64,000 bases of DNA from an uncultured Castellaniella sp. (GTDB lineage Bacteria; Pseudomonadota; Gammaproteobacteria; Burkholderiales; Burkholderiaceae_B). A program made the position numbers and the translations under genes. Numbering within the stretch: the stretch's first letter is position 1; the number at the start of each line of letters is the position of its first letter. This document shows positions 50,095-58,406 of this stretch, in pieces. The notes under the pieces are model-generated. The model made no database searches and had not been told where the DNA came from. It saw only the letters and a program-made list of their open reading frames with translations. The stretch spans positions 620,001 through 684,000 of the forward strand of contig NZ_CALKHS010000010.1 of NCBI RefSeq assembly GCF_937988725.1, written 5' to 3'.

Positions 50095-50928
50095 ATGATT
50101 CAAAGCGACTTCTCACAACGCCACACTGCGTTTCGCAAATTGCACGAAAGCGGCTGCTTCATCCTCCCCAACCCCTGGGACCCGGGCTCAGCACGCTGGC
50201 TCGCGCAGGCAGGATTCAAGGCGCTAGCCACCACCAGCGCAGGATATGCCTTTTCGCGCGGGATGCCGGATCGCAAAATCGGTGTCGATGAAGTGCTGCG
50301 TCATTGCAGCGAACTGGTGGAGGCAACTGAACTGCCCGTGAACGTGGATTTTGAGGACGGCTACGCGAGCACTCTCAACGAGCTAAAAGACAACGTCCAG
50401 CGATGTGTCCGTACAGGCATATCCGCATTGTCCATCGAAGATTCCGTGCAGGATGCGCAGGGCACCCGGCTCTACGACTTCGACACTGCGGTCGCGCGCA
50501 TGCAGGCAGCACGCGACGCTATCGACGCCATCGATCCGAACATCATGCTGGTGGGGCGTGCCGAATGCTTCCTGGTCGGCCAGCCAGACATCGACGAAAC
50601 GATCAAGCGCCTAGCGGCGTACGCGGAGGCGGGCGCTGATTGCCTCTACGCACCGGGCCTCTCTACCAAAGACCAGATCAGTGCCGTCGTCCGGGCGGTC
50701 GCCCCGAAGCCGGTGAATGTCATGATGGACCCGGCCGCCAAGCTCGGGTTCAAGACACTGGCCGACATCGGAGTGCGCCGGATCAGCACCGCCAGTACCC
50801 TCGCACTAGCCGCATGGACCGGATTTGCCAAGGCTGTTGACCGACTCAAGAACCAGGAAATTGATGGATTTGGCAACACGATCGATTATTTTCAACTCTG
50901 CAAGCGGTTTGAAGAGACAGACCGGTAA
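50095..50928 (+). CDS. PEP mutase/isocitrate lyase-family enzyme
   Basis: A 277-residue TIM-barrel protein. NPWDPGSARWLAQAGFKALATTSAG, LPVNVDFEDGYAST and ISALSIEDSVQDAQG are the family's substrate and Mg-binding segments (phosphonomutase/isocitrate lyase superfamily, carboxyvinyl-carboxyphosphonate type). The Cys-containing lyase loop is not seen, so the reaction is unclear; the subgroup includes oxaloacetate decarboxylase-like enzymes. Its presence in a copper cluster is unusual. Confidence 0.8.
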   Translation: MIQSDFSQRHTAFRKLHESGCFILPNPWDPGSARWLAQAGFKALATTSAGYAFSRGMPDRKIGVDEVLRHCSELVEATELPVNVDFEDGYASTLNELKDNVQRCVRTGISALSIEDSVQDAQGTRLYDFDTAVARMQAARDAIDAIDPNIMLVGRAECFLVGQPDIDETIKRLAAYAEAGADCLYAPGLSTKDQISAVVRAVAPKPVNVMMDPAAKLGFKTLADIGVRRISTASTLALAAWTGFAKAVDRLKNQEIDGFGNTIDYFQLCKRFEETDR

Positions 50929-50955
50929 GCCACACACAGCAATAGCGAGGTCAGC

Positions 50956-51315
50956 ATGAAGGTACGCATCACCCAGTTCATCGCTATCGGAAGCATGGCT
51001 CTGTTGTTGTTCTCGGGGGATGCTCTCTCTGCAACCTCGCCAGCCTTTGCCATCCAATCCCCCGTGCAGGGGGCAATCGTCAATAGCCCTGTCATTCTCC
51101 AGGTTGAAGTCCAGGGCGCCAAGATCGGCCAGCCCATTGAGGGGCTAGACCACCTGCACCTGTCAGTCGATGGGGGCTCAGAAATCGCTATCTATCGAAA
51201 TGGCCTCCTGCGCCTGCCACTCACTCCAGGCAAACACACCCTCTTCGTAGAACTTGCAGGCCCCACGCATGAAGGGCTGCTGCCGCCAGAGAGTGTGACC
51301 TTCACAGTACGGTGA
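50956..51315 (+). CDS. Small exported protein of the copper cluster
   Basis: A 119-residue protein with a signal peptide (IAIGSMALLLFSGDALS). AFAIQSPVQGAIVNSPVILQVEV and LDHLHLSVDGGSEIAIYRNGLLRLPLTPGKHTLFVELA suggest an immunoglobulin-like domain with a possible His ligand, similar to DUF4399/DUF6130-type proteins. It lies 6 bp ahead of the cytochrome b gene. The function is unknown. Confidence 0.6.
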   Translation: MKVRITQFIAIGSMALLLFSGDALSATSPAFAIQSPVQGAIVNSPVILQVEVQGAKIGQPIEGLDHLHLSVDGGSEIAIYRNGLLRLPLTPGKHTLFVELAGPTHEGLLPPESVTFTVR

Positions 51316-51321
51316 TCGGCC

Positions 51322-52026
51322 GTGAGCACAGAACCGGAACGTATTCAGCGCCACGGCTCTGCTGTGCGGGTGGCGCATGGTGTAAATGCCGTTGCCGTGA
51401 TCGCCCTGATTGCGACGGGTCTGGCCTTGGGGGATCAGCTTCCGGCTGCACTGGTAGTCACCCTGGGTGGCCACGCATTGGTCAATGAAATACACCGGTT
51501 AGGGGGCGTGGCTTTTACCATCGTCTCCCTTTTGGCGATAGGCCTATTCCATTCACCCACGCTCGATCTCATGCGCGATCTCGTGTCCTTTCGTCAGGAG
51601 GAATGCCGCTGGCCCCAGGCACTCTTGAAATGCATCTTGTCACCCGCCCATGGGCACACCGCATTCCACAACGGCCGCTTCGACCCGGCGCAACGATTGA
51701 TCCTCTTGCTGCTCTTATGTTCCACGGCGCTGGTCGCAGCGACGGGCGTTTATCTTTATATCTTGCCTGCTGCACCCCAGTGGGTGTTTCTGGTCGCCAT
51801 CCGGATTCACATCTACGGTGCCTGGATAGCGATCATCGCACTCTGTCTGCATACATTTGCAGGGCTGGGCGTTCTTCACACACACCGCGGCCTGCCCGGT
51901 GCAATGTTCGGTGATGGCACGGTGCCTATGCAGACAGCCCTCTCGCTCTGGCCAGGCTGGACGCAGAAAAAATTGCATGACCTTAAAGGGAATCCACATG
52001 GACCATCATCACACACACCGTCATGA
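51322..52026 (+). CDS. Cytochrome b561/formate-dehydrogenase-gamma-like protein
   Basis: A 234-residue protein with about four membrane helices and histidines in helix contexts RVAHGVNAVAVIALIATG, HIYGAWIAIIALCLHTFAGL, as in di-haem b-type cytochromes of the FdhI/Ni-hydrogenase type. It starts with GTG at 51322. It overlaps the P-type ATPase gene by 29 bp. It may pass electrons to periplasmic cytochrome or copper proteins; no partner dehydrogenase is present. Confidence 0.7.
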   Translation: MSTEPERIQRHGSAVRVAHGVNAVAVIALIATGLALGDQLPAALVVTLGGHALVNEIHRLGGVAFTIVSLLAIGLFHSPTLDLMRDLVSFRQEECRWPQALLKCILSPAHGHTAFHNGRFDPAQRLILLLLLCSTALVAATGVYLYILPAAPQWVFLVAIRIHIYGAWIAIIALCLHTFAGLGVLHTHRGLPGAMFGDGTVPMQTALSLWPGWTQKKLHDLKGNPHGPSSHTPS

Positions 52027-54178
52027 CCCGCATCCAAACCACGACGAAGGCGGTGACATGGCCGAACCCGTGGATCTCCCTACAGGTACGATCTATACCT
52101 GCCCCATGCACCCGGAGGTTCAGCAAGACCACCCTGGCCATTGCCCGAAGTGCGGCATGGCGCTTGAACCCGTCATCCCGCTGGACACTGAAGACCGCAG
52201 CGAACTCGCAGCGTTCGAGCAGCGCTTCTGGTGGACGCTGCCCCTCACGCTCATCATCACCGTACTTGCCATGGTCGGCCATCGGTTTGCCTGGTTCGAC
52301 ATGGCCACACAGAGCTGGATCGAGCTCGTGCTGTCGCTACCAGTCGTGTTCTGGGCGGGCTGGACGTTCTTCGAGCGCGGCTGGCAGTCGATCGTGCACC
52401 ACAGCCCCAATATGTGGACACTTATCAGCCTGGGTACGGGTGCCGCCTTCGTCTACAGCGTGGTTGCCACGCTGGCCCCCGATGTGTTCCCGCAATCTTT
52501 CGTCTCTATGGGGCGCGTCGCCGTGTACTTCGAGGCGGCCGTTGTCATCATTTCGCTGACCCTGCTGGGGCAGATGCTGGAGTTGAAAGCGCGATCGCAG
52601 ACCTCTGCCGCCATCAAGGCGCTGCTGGGCCTCGCCCCCAAGACCGCGCGGCGCATCAACGCAGATGGCAGCGAAGAAGACGTACCGCTCAACCATGTGC
52701 ATGTAGGCGATTTGCTGCGCGTACGCCCGGGTGAAAAGGTTCCCACAGATGGCATCGTCACCGAGGGTCAAAGCGCCGTGGACGAATCCATGCTGACCGG
52801 CGAGCCTCTGCCCATCACCAAGCGCGTGGGCGATTCACTCATCGGCGCCACACTCAACACCAGTGGTGCGCTGGTGATGCGCTCCGAGAAAGTGGGGTCG
52901 GCCACGATGCTCTCGCAGATCGTGCAGATGGTCGCTTCTGCGCAGCGATCCAAGGCGCCGATGCAGCGCATGGCCGATGTCGTGGCCGGCAAATTCGTGC
53001 TGACCGTGGTGGTGATCGCTCTGGCCACCCTGCTCGCTTGGGGGTTCTTCGGGCCTGAGCCGCGATGGGTGTTCGGGCTCATCAACGCTGTAGCGGTACT
53101 CATCATCGCCTGCCCGTGTGCTCTGGGGCTCGCGACGCCCATGTCCGTCATGGTTGCCACCGGGCGCGCAGCAACCCAGGGCGTGCTGTTTCGCGATGCG
53201 GGCGCCATTGAAAAGATGCGTGAGGTGGACACCCTCATCGTGGACAAGACCGGCACCCTCACGGAGGGCAAGCCCGCCTTCGATGCGGTCATCCCGGCAC
53301 CCGGTTTCACGTCCGACGAAGTACTGCGTCTGGCTGCCAGCCTGGATCAGGGCAGCGAGCACCCGTTGGCCAACGCCATCGTGACCGCCGCACGCGCCCA
53401 GGGTCTACAGCTTTCAACGGCGGAAGGTTTCGAATCCAGCAGCGGTATCGGGGTGCGCGGCGCAGTCGGCGGCAAACGACTGGTGCTCGGCAACACCGCT
53501 CTGATGGACCAGGAGAACACCGACGTCACGGCATTACGAAAAGAGGCTGAGCGGCTGCGCAGCGAAGGCGCAAGCATTATGTACTTGGCAGTGGATGGTC
53601 ACGCTGCCGGTATTCTGGCGGTCACCGACCCCATCAAGCCCAGTACGCACGAAGCTATTGAGGCCCTGCACCAAAGAGGCCTGCGCATCGTCATGGCGAC
53701 CGGCGATGGCCTAACCACGGCCCAGTCTGTTGCTGGCAAGCTGGGGATCGATGAGGTACACGGTGAAGTCAAGCCGGCTGACAAGCTGGCTTTGGTGGAG
53801 AAGCTGCAGCGAGAAGGCCACGTCGTTGCCATGGCGGGCGACGGCATCAATGACGCACCAGCGCTTGCGCGGGCCGATGTGGGCATTGCCATGGGAACCG
53901 GCACAGATGTCGCTATGAACAGCGGCCAGATCACCCTCATCAAGGGCGACCTGCGAGGTATCCTCGCCGCACGCCAGATCTCCTCAAACACCGTGCACAA
54001 CATGCGGCAGAACCTGCTCTTTGCCTTCGTGTACAACGGGATCGGTGTGCCGATTGCCGCAGGCGTGCTCTACCCGATCACGGGCTGGCTGCTCTCGCCC
54101 ATGATTGCGGCACTTGCCATGAGCTTGAGTTCGGCCTCGGTCATCTTCAATGCCCTGCGGTTGCGTCATGCGACGTAG
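51998..54178 (+). CDS. copA: Cu(I)-translocating P-type ATPase
   Basis: A 726-residue P1B-type ATPase. The N-terminus is His-rich (MDHHHTHRHDPHPNHDEGGD) and then has YTCPMHPEV...HCPKCGMALEP, a YHS-like heavy-metal-binding domain rather than a classic MXCXXC domain. The membrane CPC is at 372-374, DKTGT with phosphorylated D416, and GDGINDAPALA near the C-terminus. It pumps Cu(I) out of the cytoplasm. The start at 51998 begins the His-rich leader. The symbol copA is shared with the oxidase by convention. Confidence 0.93.
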   Translation: MDHHHTHRHDPHPNHDEGGDMAEPVDLPTGTIYTCPMHPEVQQDHPGHCPKCGMALEPVIPLDTEDRSELAAFEQRFWWTLPLTLIITVLAMVGHRFAWFDMATQSWIELVLSLPVVFWAGWTFFERGWQSIVHHSPNMWTLISLGTGAAFVYSVVATLAPDVFPQSFVSMGRVAVYFEAAVVIISLTLLGQMLELKARSQTSAAIKALLGLAPKTARRINADGSEEDVPLNHVHVGDLLRVRPGEKVPTDGIVTEGQSAVDESMLTGEPLPITKRVGDSLIGATLNTSGALVMRSEKVGSATMLSQIVQMVASAQRSKAPMQRMADVVAGKFVLTVVVIALATLLAWGFFGPEPRWVFGLINAVAVLIIACPCALGLATPMSVMVATGRAATQGVLFRDAGAIEKMREVDTLIVDKTGTLTEGKPAFDAVIPAPGFTSDEVLRLAASLDQGSEHPLANAIVTAARAQGLQLSTAEGFESSSGIGVRGAVGGKRLVLGNTALMDQENTDVTALRKEAERLRSEGASIMYLAVDGHAAGILAVTDPIKPSTHEAIEALHQRGLRIVMATGDGLTTAQSVAGKLGIDEVHGEVKPADKLALVEKLQREGHVVAMAGDGINDAPALARADVGIAMGTGTDVAMNSGQITLIKGDLRGILAARQISSNTVHNMRQNLLFAFVYNGIGVPIAAGVLYPITGWLLSPMIAALAMSLSSASVIFNALRLRHAT

Positions 54179-54479
54179 GTGCCGAGAAATGTGCGCGATG
54201 ATGAGAAGAGAATTTGCCGACTACATGAGATTCGCCAGTACCCGCCATCTGACGCGAAAGATAGGTGCGGCCTGCCGCAGTCGGATGCAGCGACAACAGC
54301 TACCCGAACAGCGCTAGTAATGCAGCCGCAGGCACGATCAAGAATGCCGATCTTCCCTGCCTGATCATCAATCAGGGAGGATAACAGCCAACGATTTCGG
54401 CCAAGGCAGTCACCACGGATAGCGTGATCAGTCTGAAAAACCCAAGGGTGAATTCCATCACCCAGGATTGGGCACCAGC
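54179..54479. other. Gap between the ATPase and EamA genes
   Basis: Convergent genes meet here. I see no gene or clear terminator in 301 bp. A short open frame (54179 onward) gives no recognisable protein, so I leave it unassigned. Confidence 0.4.
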
Positions 54480-55535
54480 CTAATGAGAATGACGATGCTG
54501 GTGATGAATATCCGGGTAATGGGGGTGGTGATGAGTGATGGGCGTGTGCTCGTGCAGGTGGGTGTGAGGCTCCACACCGTCCCAGGGGAAGTCATGCTGA
54601 TGCTGGTGGTGTTCATCATGCACATGCGGGTGGCTGTGCAGCAGGGGTTCGTGCGTATGCATATGGCTGTGGCGCTCGGTGAGATGCAGCCAGACACCCG
54701 CCGCCATCAACAGGGCAGCGGCCCAAAACGCAGCGGACGTCGTTTCACCATAGCCCACAATGGCAATGACAGCACCCACGAAGGGAGCCGTGGAGAAATA
54801 GGCTCCCGTGCGTGCAGAACCCAAGCCGCGCAGTGCCAGCACGAAGAACACGAGACTCACGCCATACCCCGCCAAACCTACTCCCATGGATTCGGCAACC
54901 GATGGCCACGCGGGCAGGGAATAGCCTAGCGCCAATGCAATCGCTGTATTCGTGACACCCGCCACCAGCCCCTTGGTGCCTGCCAGGAATAGCGCATCTA
55001 TCGCCGAGACCTTGCGAGTTAGATTATTGTCTAATGCCCAGCACAGGCAGGCAGCCGCCACTGCAAGATTGCCCAGCGTACCACCTGATGCAATCCCCCC
55101 ACCCTGTGGGAACGCCAACAAAAGGCCGCCCGCGACAATAAGACACATGCCAATGACAATGCGTCGATCTGCATTTTCGTGAAACACAACCCAAGCGAGT
55201 ACAGCAGTGAGGACGGCTTCAAGATTCAATAGCAAAGAAGCCTGCGAGGCCGAAGTGTGGGTCAACCCAATCATCAGAAGTACCGGGCCTAGAATTCCGC
55301 CTGTGACGATGGCACACGCAAGCCACAACCACTCTGCACCGGCCAGATGAGGTATATCAAACCGACGGGACTTGACCAAGCGAAACGCCCACAGACCAAC
55401 GCCACTTCCCAGATAAAGCAGGCCCGCAAGCATCACGGGCTCTATATCGCCCACGAGCTGTTTCGCAAACGGCGTGCTGGCCCCAAACAGCAACGCAGCC
55501 GCAAGCGCTGTACCCACCGAGCGAGTCGGGTTCAT
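54480..55535 (-). CDS. EamA/DMT transporter with His-rich tail
   Basis: A 351-residue protein with ten predicted membrane segments of the EamA type (GTALAAALLFGASTPFAKQL; later a second EamA half). The last about 65 residues are almost all His, Asp and Glu with many HxH units (HMHTHEPLLHSHPHVHDEHH), so it may sense or bind divalent metal. EamA proteins usually carry metabolites; a metal-efflux role is inferred from the tail and the location. The start at 55535 begins the first membrane helix. Confidence 0.75.
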   Translation of the reverse strand: MNPTRSVGTALAAALLFGASTPFAKQLVGDIEPVMLAGLLYLGSGVGLWAFRLVKSRRFDIPHLAGAEWLWLACAIVTGGILGPVLLMIGLTHTSASQASLLLNLEAVLTAVLAWVVFHENADRRIVIGMCLIVAGGLLLAFPQGGGIASGGTLGNLAVAAACLCWALDNNLTRKVSAIDALFLAGTKGLVAGVTNTAIALALGYSLPAWPSVAESMGVGLAGYGVSLVFFVLALRGLGSARTGAYFSTAPFVGAVIAIVGYGETTSAAFWAAALLMAAGVWLHLTERHSHMHTHEPLLHSHPHVHDEHHQHQHDFPWDGVEPHTHLHEHTPITHHHPHYPDIHHQHRHSH

Positions 55536-55569
55536 GGCACTACCGGCATCAATGCGAATCGCGGCTGCA

Positions 55570-55806
55570 TCACCCCTCCCCCCGCAGTTCCGGCCAAATC
55601 TGCCACCAGTCATCCGGGCGCAACTGCTTCCGAGTGACTTCCCCCCCAGTCAGTTCCTCAATCTCTACGCAGCGAATAATCGGTATCGGCCGCTGGCCGA
55701 TCGCCCAGCTGTGGATGACCTGCGGCGGAAGGCCTAGGCGTCTGGCTAACGCAGTGACGCCTCCCGCGAACTCACAAGCGGCACGAACAGGTGCAAAATC
55801 CGGCAT
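55570..55806 (-). CDS. YdaS/Cro-type HTH regulator
   Basis: A 78-residue protein: CEFAGGVTALARRLGLPPQVIHSWAIGQRPIPIIRCVEIEELTGGEVTRKQLRPDDWW. The HTH and the IPxxRCxxIExLTxGxVxRxxLRPDDW tail are the YdaS/YdaT-type antirepressor signature. It is upstream of the EamA gene on the same strand. Two palindromes lie in front of its start and may be its operators. Confidence 0.78.
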   Translation of the reverse strand: MPDFAPVRAACEFAGGVTALARRLGLPPQVIHSWAIGQRPIPIIRCVEIEELTGGEVTRKQLRPDDWWQIWPELRGEG

Positions 55807-55814
55807 ATGCTTCT

Positions 55815-55861
55815 ATGTCCATGTTAATGACATGGATTATAAGATCATTTTGATATATCAA
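55815..55861. promoter_or_regulatory. Palindromes upstream of the YdaS-type regulator
   Basis: ATGTC (55815-55819) with GACAT (55829-55833), and the perfect 12-bp palindrome TTGATATATCAA at 55850-55861, both within 60 bp of the start codon. They are likely operator sites for this HTH protein. Confidence 0.45.
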
Positions 55862-56535
55862 TATGAAGACTAATCCTGGCAGCTGCATAGCATTACCTGG
55901 CAACAGGGTAAACATTACCGTTAAACCGTAACAAGGCATCCTTGCACTTGCTACTTGTCGAATGCGAGGCCAAGGCGGCAACCCTGGACTCCCATGTGAC
56001 CAACTCTGAAAACCTTGAAACCTATAGGTTCTAAGTTGACACAGCAAAATACAAATTATCGTGAGAAAACAGGCCCTTGCCCAGGGTAATCAGCTACCCT
56101 TTTTGAGCCTATCGGGCATTTTGAAAGCACAAATAAAAAGAGCCAAATAGGGTATTGACAGAACCAATCATTTTGCTGAAAATACCCTCAAGCTGTTAAC
56201 CACAGCACGGCTCTTTAACAAAAAATAATCGATAAATACTGCGCCCTGCCCAATCACGTGGCACGCGTTTGCGCAGCAACCTGCAAGGCATCGGGGTTGA
56301 AGTAAAACCGATGAAATCCGCCTGATACCGTCGGCCCCTCGCGTGGGGCATTAACGACTATATCGGGCGGGGACTTCCCTCACGGAAGCGCCCGGCGCGC
56401 CCTGAAGGCGCCCAACATCAAGGATGGCGACGTAATCCAAGAAACCGTATTCTCGACCTGCTGACACTGCGTCGGCAGGTCACTTCCGTATTCGGGTACA
56501 TCACGTTAAAGATGCCCGCAGAAAGAGGTTATCGC
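55862..56535. promoter_or_regulatory. Long leader and promoter region of alpA
   Basis: No protein gene is seen. TTGACA at 56155-56160 with an AT-rich -10 region (GAAAAT at 56178-56183) is a candidate promoter. Next comes GCTCTTTAACA (56210-56220), identical to the boxA core of rRNA leaders, and then hairpins such as GCCCC/GGGGC near 56335-56350 and ACCTGC/GCAGGT near 56456-56480. Antitermination control of this operon is a reasonable guess. Confidence 0.45.
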
Positions 56536-56823
56536 ATGAACGAACAAAACCGGTCGATGAACGACCTCATCCCCCACCCTGTCCCCATGACCAATGTCGT
56601 GGCCATCAACCGCAAGGAACTGCTCAATAAGGTTCCTCTGTCGGATCGCACCATCTTCGACATGGAAAAGCGGGGCGAATTCCCGCAACGCTTCTGCCTG
56701 TCTAACCGCGTCGTGGCCTGGGATCTGGCCGAGGTCAACGCCTGGCTAGAGTCCCGCAAGAATACGCGCGGCAATTCGCAAGACGCCGCGCTGTCACCTG
56801 CTATGCAAGTGGCTGGCCGCTAG
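56536..56823 (+). CDS. AlpA-family regulator/excisionase
   Basis: A 95-residue protein with the AlpA/MerR-like winged helix: VAINRKELLNKVPLSDRTIFDMEKRGEFPQRFCLSNRVVAWDLAEVNAWLESR. These act as transcription activators of integrase or as excisionase in P4-type elements. It is convergent with the integrase gene. The start at 56536 follows AAAGAGG. Confidence 0.8.
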   Translation: MNEQNRSMNDLIPHPVPMTNVVAINRKELLNKVPLSDRTIFDMEKRGEFPQRFCLSNRVVAWDLAEVNAWLESRKNTRGNSQDAALSPAMQVAGR

Positions 56824-56852
56824 GCGCCAACCACAATCGGCCAACCGGGGCC

Positions 56853-58055
56853 TCACGCTTCTGGTTGGCCCTGCGCCCAACGGTCGATCATATCGGCCCA
56901 GTCCTGCATCATGGCGCGGCGACCTTCCGCGTATTCGGCCTTGTTGTACACGCTGCGCACCCCGCGCTGCTCATGCGCCAGACACTTTTCGATCCAATCC
57001 GAGTTATACCCGGCCTCATTCAGCAAGGTGCTGGCCGTACGCCGGAAATCATGAGGCGAAAACTGCGGCAGGTCCTGCTGGTCGGCCTGGGCGGCGGTCC
57101 AGACCAACTTGGTCACCTGATTCAAGGTGGCCTTGCTCATGCAAACGTCGGGATCATAGCGGCCCGGCAACACCCAGCGCGATCCACCGGCGCACACTTT
57201 CATGGCCATCAGGATATCCAGGGCCTGGGTACTCAGGTAGATATTGTGCGGATTGCGCCGCTTCATCCGGGCGGCGGGGATGGTCCATAGCGCTTCGCTA
57301 AAGTTGACTTCATCCCAGGTGGCTTCGATCAGTTCAGATTTACGCACCATGGTCAGCAGCAACAGCTTCACCGCCAGGCGGATCACGGGCGTCGTGGCCA
57401 CTCGGTTCAGGTATTGATACACCAGCCGGATTTCATCCGGCCCCAACGATCGATCCCGCGCTTTGAATCGCGCGATGGATGACGGCGGCACGCCATCGGC
57501 CGGATTGCTGCCCTTGTAGCCCCGCGCATTGGCCCAGCGAAACACCAGCATCAGCACTTCACGGGCCAGCACCGCCGTTGCCGGTGCCCCACGTTGCAGG
57601 ATACTGTCGGCCCGGCTGCGCACGTCTTCTTCCGTGATCTCGTGCAGCAGGCGGTTGCCAAAGAATGGTTTCAGGTCACGCTCATACAAGGCGCGGCGCA
57701 TGTCGCGTGTGGAATCGGCCATATCGTGCCCGTGCAGCCAGTCGCGCGCCCAGGTGTCGAAACGTTTTTCACCGCGCAGCAGGTCTTTGCTGCGGGCCTT
57801 CTCTTGAGCGGGTGACACACCGGCTGCAATCTTCTGCTTGGCCTCACGCAACAGGGTTCGCGCCTGAGCCAAAGTGATCCCGCTGGGGCCATAGCGGCCA
57901 AACGTCAGTGTCTCGCTGCGGCCATTCAGGCGGTAGTTATAGCGAAAGGAAATTGCGCCGGTCACACTGACGGCCACATACAGGCCCTCTTGATCCGCCA
58001 CCTTGTATTGCTTGTCACGTGGCTTCAAATTACGGAGCATGGTATCGGTCAGCAT
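56853..58055 (-). CDS. int: P4-type tyrosine integrase
   Basis: A 400-residue integrase with an N-terminal DUF4102-type arm-binding domain (LTDTMLRNLKPRDKQYKVADQEGLYV), then the catalytic domain: TMVRKSELIEATWDEV with the first Arg, HDFRRTAST as the H-x-x-R box and LAHEQRGVRSVYNKAEY with the nucleophile Tyr. It inserts the ICE at the guaA 3' end, 350 bp from the attachment core. AAAAGGATTCAC supports this start. Repeats in its promoter region may be binding sites. Confidence 0.92.
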   Translation of the reverse strand: MLTDTMLRNLKPRDKQYKVADQEGLYVAVSVTGAISFRYNYRLNGRSETLTFGRYGPSGITLAQARTLLREAKQKIAAGVSPAQEKARSKDLLRGEKRFDTWARDWLHGHDMADSTRDMRRALYERDLKPFFGNRLLHEITEEDVRSRADSILQRGAPATAVLAREVLMLVFRWANARGYKGSNPADGVPPSSIARFKARDRSLGPDEIRLVYQYLNRVATTPVIRLAVKLLLLTMVRKSELIEATWDEVNFSEALWTIPAARMKRRNPHNIYLSTQALDILMAMKVCAGGSRWVLPGRYDPDVCMSKATLNQVTKLVWTAAQADQQDLPQFSPHDFRRTASTLLNEAGYNSDWIEKCLAHEQRGVRSVYNKAEYAEGRRAMMQDWADMIDRWAQGQPEA

Positions 58056-58104
58056 GTGAATCCTTTTCAAAATCAATGAGTTGAACCGCGGCCGCCGCGT
58101 CTAG

Positions 58105-58203
58105 GATGGTATTGATCGACCTTTTCAATACCATCTTTGCATCAGACTGAAATTTACTCCCAACACATTGATATTCAACGGTATTACGAATTTCAATACC
58201 ATC
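58105..58203. repeat. Inverted repeats ahead of the integrase
   Basis: GATGGTATTGA (58105-58115) and TCAATACCATC (58125-58135) form an 11-bp perfect inverted repeat; a second pair is GGTATT (58180-58185) and AATACCATC (58195-58203). The same AATACCATC occurs at 6968-6976 at the other ICE end. They fit integrase or excisionase arm sites and may control int. Confidence 0.55.
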
Positions 58204-58327
58204 AAAATGTCAATCATCAACGGATGGTACCCATCGCCGCGCCATGATAGCCCAGCTTCGATACCCGCAAAAATACCCTTGGAAACGCATGCTTGGACGT
58301 GCCTGACACTGCCAGCAAAAGCCAGAC

Positions 58328-58363
58328 AAAAAAATGGAGAGCCGCTAAAACAGGGGCTCTCCA
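58328..58363 (-). terminator. ICE-supplied terminator for guaA
   Basis: On the minus strand GGAGAGCC and GGCTCTCC form an 8-bp stem followed by ATTTTTTT. It lies 44 bp after the guaA stop and replaces the native terminator now at 6666-6698. The ICE thus restores both the coding end and termination. Confidence 0.7.
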
Positions 58364-58406
58364 AGGATCTAATGCCAGTTATTGCAGTGGCCTGCCAGGC
58401 GGGAAA

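Noticed and set aside
54179..54364. 61-codon frame after the copper ATPase
   Set aside because: No start signals and no family resemblance; may be remnant sequence but cannot be supported.
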